From JAOUEA01 sp963810915 (GTDB lineage: Bacteria; Actinomycetota; UBA4738; HRBIN12), in assembly GCA_963810915.1 (NCBI GenBank), contig CAWEPH010000005.1, positions 62,001 to 126,000 on the forward strand: DNA of 64,000 bases, written 5' to 3'. The position numbers were made by a program, and so were the translations under genes. The notes beneath the pieces are model-generated. The model was not told the DNA's origin. It saw nothing but the letters and a program-made list of their open reading frames with translations, and did not search any database. How positions within the stretch are numbered: the stretch's first letter is position 1; each line of letters begins with the position of its first letter. Of this stretch, positions 35,288-44,637 are shown in pieces.

Positions 35288-35857
35288 ATGCGCAGCGTGA
35301 CCTATTCGATGGGCGTCTCACTTGACGGCTACATCGTCGGGCCGGACGGGGACTTCGACTGGACGGCGCCGGACGAGGAGGTCTTTCGCTTCTGGATCGA
35401 CGAGATACGAGGGGTCGGCGTCCATCTGATGGGACGACGGCTGTACGAAACGATGCTGTACTGGGAGACCGCCGATCAGGATCCATCGCTCGACGAGGCA
35501 GAGCTCGAGTGGGCCGCGCTCTGGAAGCCACTCCCGAAGGTGGTGTTCTCCACCACGCTGTCCGAGGTGGAGGGCAATGCCCGCCTGGCCTCCGGCGGCC
35601 TGGCGGTGGAGATCGAGCGGTTGCGTGCCGAGCAAGGGGAGGGCGACATCGCGCTCGGCGGCGCGACGCTCGCCGCCGAGGCGGCCGCGTTGGGTCTGAT
35701 CGACGAGTACCGGCTCATGGTCTACCCGGTGCTGGTTGGCGGTGGCATCCCGTTCTTCCCCCAGCGCGAGCGCCGGGTGGATCTCGAACTCGTCGAGACC
35801 CGCACCTTCCGCTCGAGGGTCGTCTACCTGCGCTACCGCGTGGCGCGTAAGCCCTGA
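35288..35857 (+). CDS. RibD C-terminal/dihydrofolate-reductase-fold protein
   Basis: A 189-residue single-domain reductase of the RibD_C family (YwjB/YyaP-like). Diagnostic parts are SMGVSLDGYIVGPDG, HLMGRRLYETM, KVVFSTTL and the NADPH loop IALGGATLAAEAAALGLIDE, with PVLVGGGIPFFP near the end. These proteins are NADPH-dependent but rarely have known substrates, and they are not housekeeping DHFR. It lies 121 bases after the monooxygenase with TACCGAGGAGG before the ATG. Confidence 0.9.
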   Translation: MRSVTYSMGVSLDGYIVGPDGDFDWTAPDEEVFRFWIDEIRGVGVHLMGRRLYETMLYWETADQDPSLDEAELEWAALWKPLPKVVFSTTLSEVEGNARLASGGLAVEIERLRAEQGEGDIALGGATLAAEAAALGLIDEYRLMVYPVLVGGGIPFFPQRERRVDLELVETRTFRSRVVYLRYRVARKP

Positions 35858-36203
35858 GCGCCCGTATGTCCTGTTGGGGGTCGACTAGCCCTAAGCGCCC
35901 GGATCGGAGCGGGGCTCTCGCTTATGTCAACAACGGTCGTGGGAACGACAGCTAGATCGCGCTGCCCGTTTGACCTCCGGGTCGTGTGGCCTCGAGGATG
36001 GGGGCCATCGGCCATTTGAACCACCGGGGGCGGATGTGGCACAATCAGACCGTGTCTGAACGACCGTTCAAACGTTTCGTACCGACGCCTTAGAGGGCGC
36101 GACGGGCCAACGGGCCCCCGCGTGCCTCTCGAGACCTCTCGCCCGACGGTGGGAGGTCGTTCGTTTCTAGCGGGCGCGTGCACCATCGAAGGGAGCATCT
36201 GAG
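35858..36203 (+). promoter_or_regulatory. Intergenic region with aceA promoter and palindromic operator
   Basis: There is no gene in these 346 bases. A candidate promoter has TTGAAC (36016-36021) and CACAAT (36040-36045) 18 bases apart. Just downstream, TGAACG-AC-CGTTCA (36057-36070) is a perfect palindrome with 6-base arms, a spacing typical of TetR-family operators. It overlaps the expected transcription start. About 130 bases of leader follow before the aceA ATG, including a GACCTC/GAGGTC stem near 36131-36156. The bases from 35858 to 36000 show nothing I can name. Confidence 0.55.
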
Positions 36204-37502
<1,299 letters not shown>

Positions 37503-37610
37503 CGCCGCGGCCCCAGTCGGGGGCGAGGAGAGCCGGTCGCCCTCCTCGGGTCGGACGCGCGTTCGGGCCCGGCTAGCATGGCGGCATCGCGACGCACGGA
37601 GGTGAAGCAC

Positions 37611-38144
37611 ATGGCCGGACGCCTGGCGGGGCGCAGGGTGGTGGTGCTGGTGGCGGAGGGGTTCGAGGACCTCGAGTTCTGGGTCACCGTGATGCGCCTG
37701 CAGGAGGAGGAAGCCACGGTCACGATCGCGGGACTCGACACGTCGACGGTGCGCGGCAAGCACGCCCTCGAGGCGACCGCCGACGTGCCGGTGGGCGCGG
37801 TCGATCCCGCCGAGGTCGACGCCCTGGTTGTCCCGGGCGGCTGGGCTCCCGACAAGCTCAGGCGCTCCGACGACGTGCTCGCCCTCACACGCCGGATCTA
37901 CGAGGAGGGCAAGATCGTGGGCATGATCTGCCACGCCGGATGGGTGGGGGTCTCCGCCGGGATCGTGAAGGGGCATCGCGCCACCGGGAGCCGCGGCATC
38001 AAGGACGACCTGGTGAACGGGGGCGCGACCTGGGTCGACGAGCCGGCGTTCCGCGACGGCAACCTGGTCTGGGGACGTGTGGTGGAGGACATCCCCGCGT
38101 TCTGCCGCGAACTCGTGACGGCCATCGAGGCCGAGACCGCGTGA
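37611..38144 (+). CDS. DJ-1/PfpI-family protein
   Basis: A 177-residue single-domain protein of the DJ-1/PfpI superfamily. The family Glu is in VAEGFEDLEFW and the reactive Cys elbow is VGMICHAGWVGVSAG. PGGWAPDKLRRSDDVL is also typical. Such proteins act as deglycases, stress proteins or cysteine hydrolases, and I cannot choose. GGAGGTGAAGCAC before 37611 decides that start; the frame also has an ATG at 37578. It lies between aceA and proline dehydrogenase, 17 bases from the latter. Confidence 0.9.
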   Translation: MAGRLAGRRVVVLVAEGFEDLEFWVTVMRLQEEEATVTIAGLDTSTVRGKHALEATADVPVGAVDPAEVDALVVPGGWAPDKLRRSDDVLALTRRIYEEGKIVGMICHAGWVGVSAGIVKGHRATGSRGIKDDLVNGGATWVDEPAFRDGNLVWGRVVEDIPAFCRELVTAIEAETA

Positions 38145-38160
38145 GGTAGGCTCGGCGCCG

Positions 38161-39081
38161 ATGGACCCGCTCCGTGGCACGATCCTGTGGGCATCGGGGA
38201 ACGCCACGTTGCGCGAGCACCTCCCCCGCTTCCGCTTCGTGCGCGCCACCGTGGAGCGCTTCATGCCGGGCGAGGACCCGGAGGACGCGCTCGCGGCCGC
38301 CCAGCGCCTGGCCCCCGATGGCCTGGGAGCCACGTTCACGATCCTGGGCGAGAACGTCACGGACCTCGGCCAGGCCGCCGCCGCGGCCGCCGCGTACCTC
38401 CGGCTGCTCGACCGGATCGAGGACCTCGGTCTCGACGCCGAGGTCTCGGTGAAGCTCACGCAACTGGGGCTCGACCTCGATCCCGAGCACACGCGCATAC
38501 AGGTCGTGCGGCTCGCGGAGCGCTCTGCCGCCCTCGGGCGGACGGTCTGGATCGACATGGAGTCCACCGGATACGTGGAGGGGACCGTCGAACTCTACGA
38601 GGGCCTCCTGAAGGACGGGCACGACGTCGGCCTGTGCATGCAGGCCTACCTGAAGCGCACGTGGGACGACGTGCAGCGGCTGCTCCCGCACGGCCCGTCG
38701 ATCCGGTTGGTGAAGGGCGCCTACCGGGAGCCCCCCGAGGTCGTGTTCACCGATCGGCGGGTGATCGACGAGGCGTACCTGCGCCTGGCCACGCACCTGG
38801 CGACCGATCCCGAAGGCCGCGTACGGCGGACGGTGCTCGGCACGCACGACATGGAGCTCCTCGCGCGGATCGAGGAGGCCGTGGGCGAAGGCGCCAGGGA
38901 CCGCGTAGAGATCGCGATGCTCTACGGGATCCGCGTCGAGGATCAGCTGCGGCTCGCGCGCGACGGATACGCGGTCCGCACGCTGATCTCCTACGGCGAC
39001 CACTGGTACCCGTGGTTCATGCGCAGGATCGCGGAGAAGCCCGTCGAGAACAGCCTCCTCGCGTTGCGGAACCTCCTGTGA
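38161..39081 (+). CDS. Proline dehydrogenase
   Basis: A 306-residue monofunctional FAD-dependent proline dehydrogenase (PRODH/PutA domain TIM barrel) oxidising proline to pyrroline-5-carboxylate. Recognisable pieces are LGENVTDLGQA, EVSVKLTQLGLDLD, WIDMESTGYVEGT, GLCMQAYLKRT and RLVKGAYREPPEV. The C-terminal LISYGDHWYPWFMRRIAEKP carries the Arg pair that grips proline carboxylate. The ALDH partner is not adjacent. It ends in a GTGA overlap with the DapA-family gene. Confidence 0.93.
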   Translation: MDPLRGTILWASGNATLREHLPRFRFVRATVERFMPGEDPEDALAAAQRLAPDGLGATFTILGENVTDLGQAAAAAAAYLRLLDRIEDLGLDAEVSVKLTQLGLDLDPEHTRIQVVRLAERSAALGRTVWIDMESTGYVEGTVELYEGLLKDGHDVGLCMQAYLKRTWDDVQRLLPHGPSIRLVKGAYREPPEVVFTDRRVIDEAYLRLATHLATDPEGRVRRTVLGTHDMELLARIEEAVGEGARDRVEIAMLYGIRVEDQLRLARDGYAVRTLISYGDHWYPWFMRRIAEKPVENSLLALRNLL

Positions 39082-39944
39082 CTCCGAGGCTGCGCGGAGC
39101 GATCGCGGCGAGCGTCACGCCGCTCAAGAACGGGGGGCGCACCCTGGACACGATGGCGTTCGAGCCGCTCACGTCGTTCCTGTCGTCGGCGGGAGTCGAC
39201 GGCGTCCTCACGTGCGGCACGACCGGGGAGGGCGTCCTGTTGAGCGTGGCCGAGCGGCGCACGGTCACGGAGCTGTTCCTCGACACCAGGCCGCGTGGGT
39301 TCATGGTGGCCGTGCACGCGGGCGCGCAGACCACCGCCGAGACCGTCGCGCTCGCTGCGCACGCGCAGGAGGTGGGCGCCGATGCCGTGGCGGTGATCGC
39401 GCCGCCCTACTACCCCCTGGACGACGAGGAGCTCATGCTGCACCTCGGGGCGGCCGCCAACGCCGCCGACCCTCTCCCCTTCTACGTCTACGAGTTCGCT
39501 GGGCGCAGCGGCTACACGATCCCACCCGCGGTGGTCCTGCGCGTGAAGGACGCGGCGCCGAACGTCGTGGGCATGAAGGTCTCCGATCTGCCCTTCGCCG
39601 CCGTGCGTCCCTACTTGGATCTCGGACTCGACGTGTTCGTGGGTCAGGAGCCGCTGGCCATCGAGGGGATGGAGGCGGGAGGCGTGGGCTGCGTGAGCGG
39701 GCTGGCCGCGGCGTTCCCGGCGATCGTGGCGCGGCTCGTGCACGACCGGGACGCGGACGCCCACGAGGCGGTTGTGGCGCTGCGCGAGCGCCTGGCCGGC
39801 ATCCCGTTCCACGCCGCGCTGAAGGAGATCCTCGTGGCCGGTGACGTCCTGCTCCGCGCCGAGGTGCGCGCGCCTCTGCGGGGCCTCACCGACGCGGAGC
39901 GCGACATCGTGTTGGGGGTGGCGCGGGAACTCGGCGCGCTATGA
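39078..39944 (+). CDS. DapA-family (DHDPS/N-acetylneuraminate lyase) aldolase
   Basis: A 288-residue class I TIM-barrel aldolase. The pyruvate-binding G-TTGE motif is LTCGTTGEGVLLS, the Tyr motif is PFYVYEFAGRSG and the Schiff-base Lys is in VVGMKVSDLPFAAV. Relatives include dihydrodipicolinate synthase, hydroxyproline-degrading and sugar-acid aldolases. Translation coupling to proline dehydrogenase hints at amino-acid breakdown rather than lysine synthesis, but this is inference. The GTG start at 39078 overlaps the previous stop. Confidence 0.88.
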   Translation: MTPRLRGAIAASVTPLKNGGRTLDTMAFEPLTSFLSSAGVDGVLTCGTTGEGVLLSVAERRTVTELFLDTRPRGFMVAVHAGAQTTAETVALAAHAQEVGADAVAVIAPPYYPLDDEELMLHLGAAANAADPLPFYVYEFAGRSGYTIPPAVVLRVKDAAPNVVGMKVSDLPFAAVRPYLDLGLDVFVGQEPLAIEGMEAGGVGCVSGLAAAFPAIVARLVHDRDADAHEAVVALRERLAGIPFHAALKEILVAGDVLLRAEVRAPLRGLTDAERDIVLGVARELGAL

Positions 39945-39947
39945 GAC

Positions 39948-40418
39948 TCAGACCCGTCCGCCCTCGAGGGACGGCGCGGGTTCGGGCACCGGCAGCTTGA
40001 ACGGGAAGGCGTGGCCGCTCGGCCCATGGGCGCGCAGATGGGCGAGTCGCTCGGCAGCCTCGGACAGACCGGGTCGGTGCCCTTCTTCGACCCACCAGAG
40101 GACGACCATCGGGGAGCCGGCGGGCTCGAACCACTCGCGCCGTCGGCGGAGTGCCCTGGCGTGGTCGCGCTGCCGGTACACGAACGCGGCGAGCGCCTCC
40201 GGGGACGTCCATACGCTCATGTTCACCAGGAGCAGGTCGTCGTCGAAGATACGGATCGACGTGGCGCCCGTGCCGCTCTCGTCCGCGAGGCGCCAGACGA
40301 ACCCGGGGGCGACGTCGGCCGCGGCGTTCACCGGAGCGAGGGTCGCCACGAAGTCCGCGAGTTCGGGGCTGTCGAGCGGTGCCAGCATCCGGGCGAGGTT
40401 GAGCTGAGCGAGGTGCAT
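39948..40418 (-). CDS. DUF3291-family protein
   Basis: A 156-residue protein with the DUF3291 (antibiotic-biosynthesis-monooxygenase-like fold) pattern: LAQLNLARMLAPLDSPELAD near the N-terminus, LVNMSVWTSPEALAAFVY in the middle and VLWWVEEGHRPGLSEAAERL in the second half. Function is unknown. It converges with the aldolase gene, with three bases between them, and is read away from the membrane protein at 40496. Confidence 0.85.
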   Translation of the reverse strand: MHLAQLNLARMLAPLDSPELADFVATLAPVNAAADVAPGFVWRLADESGTGATSIRIFDDDLLLVNMSVWTSPEALAAFVYRQRDHARALRRRREWFEPAGSPMVVLWWVEEGHRPGLSEAAERLAHLRAHGPSGHAFPFKLPVPEPAPSLEGGRV

Positions 40419-40495
40419 CGCGGCATCGTAACCGTCGCAAGCTGCGTCGTTGCTGCGACGTCTCAGTCCCGCGTCCTCGACGGTAGGGTTGGGGC

Positions 40496-41557
40496 GTGAG
40501 CGGTCACATCGACCCTGCGCCGAGCGGCGAGGCCGCTGTGCCGACGAGGAGCCTCCGCAAGGCCATCGTGATCCGGCTGATCTTCCTGCTGGTGGCCCTC
40601 GTCACCCTGTACATCTTGTGGCCGAGCCTCATCACGGTGTTCCGGTCGTGGCCCGAGCTGTTGACCCTGAACCCCCTATGGTATCCGGTGATGCTTGCGC
40701 TGGAGGCGTTGAGCTTCGTGTGCATCTGGGGGCTCCAGCGCCTCTCGCTGGCCACCGACCGATGGTTCGCGATCGCGACGGCGCAGCTGGCGGGCAACGC
40801 CGTGAGCAAGGTCGTGCCGGGAGGTGCGGCCTCCGGCGGCGCCACCCAGTTCAAGATGCTGACCGACATCGGCATCCCGGCCACCCGCGTGGGCGCCGGC
40901 CTGGCCGTGGCCTCGCTCATCAGCACGGGCGCGCTCTTCGCGCTCCCGATCCTGTCCGTGCCGGCGGCGCTCCTGGGCAAGCCCACGCCGAGCACGCTCG
41001 CAGCCGCGGCCTGGCTGGGCGCCGGGCTCTTCGTGATCGGGTTCGCGGCGGGATGGCTCCTGTTCACACGCGAGGGGGCGCTGCGCGCCGCCGGGCGAGC
41101 CCTGCAGGCCGTGCGCAACAAGCTGCTGCGATCCCGCGCGCCACTCACGGACCTTCCGGACCGGCTGGTCTTGGAACGCGGGGCCATCGCCGGAACGCTC
41201 GAGGACGCATGGTGGAAGGCGCTCCTGTTCTCCCTCGGCAACTGGATCTTCGACTACCTGGCGTTGCTGGCTGCCCTGGCCGCGGTGGGCACGACGCCGC
41301 GACCGACGCTGGTGCTGCTCGCCTATGCCGCCTCGATGGTGCTGGCGATGATCCCGATCACCCCGGGGGGACTCGGCTTCGTGGAAGCCGGGCTCACGGG
41401 GCTGCTCGTCGTGGCCGGGGTCAGCGGCCCTCAGGCCGCCCTCGCCGTCCTCGCGTACCGACTCGTGTCGTACTGGCTCCCGCTCCCCGTCGGGGGCATC
41501 GGCGCGTACCTGCACCGACGGCGCTACCACGACCGACTGATCACGCAGGAGCCGTGA
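40496..41557 (+). CDS. Lysylphosphatidylglycerol-synthase-TM/UPF0104 membrane protein
   Basis: A 353-residue polytopic protein with about eight membrane spans and the UPF0104 (LPG_synthase_TM) signature elements LAGNAVSKVVPGGAASGGATQ and IPITPGGLGFVEAGLTGLL. Members are linked to flippase-like functions, glycolipid and aminoacyl-lipid handling. The substrate is unknown. The start is GTG at 40496. It converges with the HAD gene, overlapping it by 17 bases. Confidence 0.87.
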   Translation: MSGHIDPAPSGEAAVPTRSLRKAIVIRLIFLLVALVTLYILWPSLITVFRSWPELLTLNPLWYPVMLALEALSFVCIWGLQRLSLATDRWFAIATAQLAGNAVSKVVPGGAASGGATQFKMLTDIGIPATRVGAGLAVASLISTGALFALPILSVPAALLGKPTPSTLAAAAWLGAGLFVIGFAAGWLLFTREGALRAAGRALQAVRNKLLRSRAPLTDLPDRLVLERGAIAGTLEDAWWKALLFSLGNWIFDYLALLAALAAVGTTPRPTLVLLAYAASMVLAMIPITPGGLGFVEAGLTGLLVVAGVSGPQAALAVLAYRLVSYWLPLPVGGIGAYLHRRRYHDRLITQEP

Positions 41558-42264
41558 GCGGCGGGAGGAAGGACAGCAGGTCGCGCAGGTCGGCGACGGT
41601 CGCCCCCGCCCATTCCTCCGCCTCGGGCCGCAGCTGGGCGGCCACGTCGAGGGACGGGTCGCGGATCAGGTACGCCGTCATGCCGACCGCCTCGGCGCCG
41701 GTGAGCTCCCCGTAGGAGCCGTCGCCGCAGTAGCAGCACGCCTCGGGCGCCACGCCCAGGCGTGAGGCCGCCAGCCGGTAGATCGCGGGGTCGGGCTTAC
41801 GCAGCCCCATCTCGCTCGAGAAGACCGTGACGTCGACGAGCGGCGCGAGCGGGCTCGCGCGCCAGAGCGCGGGGGTGTCGGGCGCGCACATGCTGAGCAG
41901 GCCCACGGGGTAGCGACGGGCGCGCAGCTCGCCGAGCGTCTCGAGCGCGCCCTCGCGCGGACGGAACCACCGGTCGTACATCGTCCTGCGCACGGCCAGG
42001 GCCTCCGACACCGCGGCCGGCGACGCGTTCAGCCCGAGCTCGTCGCAGATCGCGCGGACGTTCGCCTCCATGTCGGCGAAGACGCCCGTCTGCCGGTCGA
42101 TCGCCGTGGCGTCCCAGGCCCGGCGGAATCGCTTCGGAGTCGGCCCCGAGCGCCGCGGCCATCCCTTCCACCGCGCCGTAGAACTCATCGCGCGGGAACT
42201 CGTGCACCAGGGTGCCGTACAGGTCGAAGATCACCGCCGCGAAGCGGGGCGTCGGGCGGTTCAC
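41541..42264 (-). CDS. HAD-superfamily hydrolase, frameshifted
   Basis: A haloacid-dehalogenase-like phosphatase with the nucleophile motif VIFDLYGTLV, the second motif LLSMCAPDTP, the Lys in GLRKPDPAIYRLAASRLG and the acidic motif CYCGDGSYGEL. The frame breaks near 42130: ...GADSEA continues as FRRAWDATAIDRQTG after removing one base. The restored length is about 240 residues. The GTG start (42262-42264) overlaps the GNAT stop. Substrate unknown. Confidence 0.86.
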
Positions 42265-42814
42265 GCTCGGCGCGCGCGCCACTCGTCCTCGAGCAGCCCG
42301 AAGACCACCATGTCGTGGTAGCCGGCGTGCACGCGCTCCGCGTCTCGCAGGATCCCCTCCTCGCGCATGCCGAGCCGGACCGCCACCGCGCGGCTCCGCG
42401 CGTTGTCGACGGCCGCCCGCAGCTCCATGCGGTGCAGACCCAGCTCGTCGAAGGCGAAGACCAGGAACCGCTCGGCGGCGCGCGTCACGATCCCGCGGCC
42501 CTCGTGCGCCCCGTCGATCCAGTACCCGATGTCCCCCGCGTTCGCGAGGAGGTTCGACGCGCATCCCCATGGTGCCGACGAGCGCACCGTCCACGAACAG
42601 ACCGTTGGCTTCGGCGTCGGTCTCGGAGTCGCGGGACGAGGCGATGAACGCCCGCGTGTCGTCGGGCCCCTGCGTGGTGGGCTCCCACGGCATCCACGGA
42701 CGCAGCCGATCGCGGTTGTCCCGCACCAGCGCGAACAGCGCCTCCGCGTGACCGAGGTCGAGCGAGCGGACCCGCAGGCCCTCGCCCAGGTCCCAGTCGA
42801 GTCAGGATCGTCAC
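42261..42814 (-). CDS. GNAT-family acetyltransferase (RimJ/RimL-like), frameshifted
   Basis: The first part reads RDNRDRLRPWMPWEPTT and the second DIGYWIDGAHEGRGIVTRA, then LHRMELRAAVDNARSRAVA. Together these make a ribosomal-protein-acetyltransferase-type GNAT with the acetyl-CoA loop HEGRGIVTRA. The frame breaks near 42555, and probably again near 42795, where the N-terminal WDLGEGLRVRSLDL lies in a different frame from the GTG at 42814. It overlaps the acyl-CoA ligase stop (GTGA) and the HAD start, so the three genes are coupled. Confidence 0.78.
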
Positions 42815-44529
42815 GAGGCGGCGGCCGTCTTCTGCCGCTCCTCCTCCTGGAGCGCGCGGCGGAGCACCTTGCCGATCAGGGTCTCGGGCAGCGAGTCGCG
42901 GAACTCGATGTCCTTGGGCACGCGGTAGCCGGTCAAGCCCTGGTCCGGGGCACGGCACCACGCCGTGATCTCTTCGGCGGTCGCCGTCTGCCCCTCCTTC
43001 AGCACGATGAACGCCTTCACCCGCTCGCCCGTCGTCTCGTCGGGCACGCCGATCACGGCGCACTTCGAGATCTTGGGGTGCTGGTAGAGCACCTGCTCGA
43101 CCTCGGTGGGGTACACGTTGAACCCGCTCACGATGACCATGTCCTTGATCCGGTCCACGATGCGGAAGTAGCCGTCGGGGTCCATCACCGCCACGTCGCC
43201 CGTGTGCAGCCAGCCGTTGCGGATCACGAGCGCGGACTCCTCGGGCTTGTTCCAGTACCCGAGCATCACCTGCGGGCCGTGGACGCAGAGCTCGCCGCGC
43301 TCGCCCTGCGGCACCTCGCGGTCGGGGTCGTCCAGGTCGATCAGGCGCACGTCGGTGTCGGGCAGCGGCAGGCCGATCGAGCCCTCGCGGCGCTCGCCCA
43401 CCAGCGGGTTCGCGTGCGTGACCGGGGAGCATTCGGTGAGGCCGTAGCCCTCCACGACCTTCGCGCCGCCCGAGATCTCCTCGAACCTCTGCGCGACCGC
43501 CATCGGCAGCGGCGCGGCGCCCGAGACGCACGCCTTCAGCGCGTGCAGGTCGTACTTGGGCGTCGACGGGTTCTCGTTCAGCGCGATGTACATCCGCGGC
43601 ACGCCCGGGAACAGCGTGGGCTTCTCCTTCGCGATCGCCTTCAGCACCATGTCGATGTCGAAGCGCGGGATCAGCACGAGCTTGGCGGCCTTCGTGATCG
43701 CGAAGTTCATCGCGAGCGTGCCGAACGAGTGGAAGAAGGGCAGGGACGCGAGCACCCCGTCCTCGCCCTGGTTCACCACGGGGAACCAGACGGCGGCCTG
43801 CCGCGCGTTCGCGACGAGGTTGCGGTGGCTGAGCGTGGCCCCCTTCGAGAGCCCGGTGGTCCCGCCCGTGTAGACGAGGGCGGCCGCCTCGGCGTCGGGA
43901 TGCTCGATGTGCACCTCCGGTGGGACCGGGCCCGCGTGCTTCATCACGTCCTTCCACCGGCGCACCCGGTGCCCCTCGGGCACGAACGGGTACGGGCGTG
44001 CCGTGCTTCTTCGCGTCGGAGCGCGCCTTGAGCGGCGCGAGCCACTTGAGCGGCGGGCGCATGTAGTGGTGATCGTGGCGAGGATCACCTCGCGGACCCC
44101 GGCGGCCTCGCGGACGTGCCCGAAGCGCGCGTACGTCTGATCGAACACGATCATCACCTGGGCGCCCGAGTCCTTGATCTGGTGCTCGAGCTCACGCTCC
44201 GTGTACAGCGGGTTGTTGCCGACCGCGATCGCGCCCAGACGCTGGCACGCGTACCAGGCGATCACGTACTCGGGGCAGTTGGGCAGGATCATGCCCACCC
44301 GGTCGCCGTGCTGCACGCCCAGGCCCGCCAGCACCGCGGAGAACCGCTCGACCTCGTGCAGCAGGTGTTCGTAGGATATGTGACGGCCGAAGAACGAGAG
44401 CGCCGGCCGCTCGGGGAAGCCGGCGGCCGCCCCCTGCAGCAGGGCGAACACGGACTCGTCGGGATAGGGCTCGAGCGTGGTGGGCACGCCGGGCGGATAC
44501 GTGGCGTGCCACGGGCGCGACTCGGTCAT
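42811..44529 (-). CDS. AMP-dependent acyl-CoA ligase (FadD-like)
   Basis: A protein of about 572 residues that activates a carboxylic acid, probably a medium- or long-chain fatty acid, as acyl-AMP and then acyl-CoA. The ATP loop is VYTGGTTGLSKGA, the adenylation motifs are VEGYGLTECSPVT and NGWLHTGDVAV, and the C-terminal Lys is in LIGKVLRRAL. Residues around 165-190 are scrambled. Another frame there encodes HHYMRPPLKWLAPLKA, so two compensating indels near 44000 and 44078 are likely. It is first in a coupled run with the GNAT and HAD genes. Confidence 0.92.
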   Translation of the reverse strand: MTESRPWHATYPPGVPTTLEPYPDESVFALLQGAAAGFPERPALSFFGRHISYEHLLHEVERFSAVLAGLGVQHGDRVGMILPNCPEYVIAWYACQRLGAIAVGNNPLYTERELEHQIKDSGAQVMIVFDQTYARFGHVREAAGVREVILATITTTCARRSSGSRRSRRAPTRRSTARPYPFVPEGHRVRRWKDVMKHAGPVPPEVHIEHPDAEAAALVYTGGTTGLSKGATLSHRNLVANARQAAVWFPVVNQGEDGVLASLPFFHSFGTLAMNFAITKAAKLVLIPRFDIDMVLKAIAKEKPTLFPGVPRMYIALNENPSTPKYDLHALKACVSGAAPLPMAVAQRFEEISGGAKVVEGYGLTECSPVTHANPLVGERREGSIGLPLPDTDVRLIDLDDPDREVPQGERGELCVHGPQVMLGYWNKPEESALVIRNGWLHTGDVAVMDPDGYFRIVDRIKDMVIVSGFNVYPTEVEQVLYQHPKISKCAVIGVPDETTGERVKAFIVLKEGQTATAEEITAWCRAPDQGLTGYRVPKDIEFRDSLPETLIGKVLRRALQEEERQKTAAAS

Positions 44530-44637
44530 GACCGCATCATGTCAGCGCGGTGTGCGCCGCCTCAAGCCGGCACACGAGCCGCGTCGCTCGCGCTGCGCGT
44601 GCGTACGATGCCTGGAGCCACCGAGGAGGGGTACCCG

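Noticed and set aside
42367..44031. 554-residue plus-strand frame over the acyl-CoA ligase
   Set aside because: Antisense to a clear FadD-like protein with all adenylation motifs; no motif of its own.
44000..44080. A real lineage-specific insert in the acyl-CoA ligase (residues about 165-190)
   Set aside because: The alternative frame encodes the expected family sequence (HHYMRPPLKW...), so two compensating indels explain it better.
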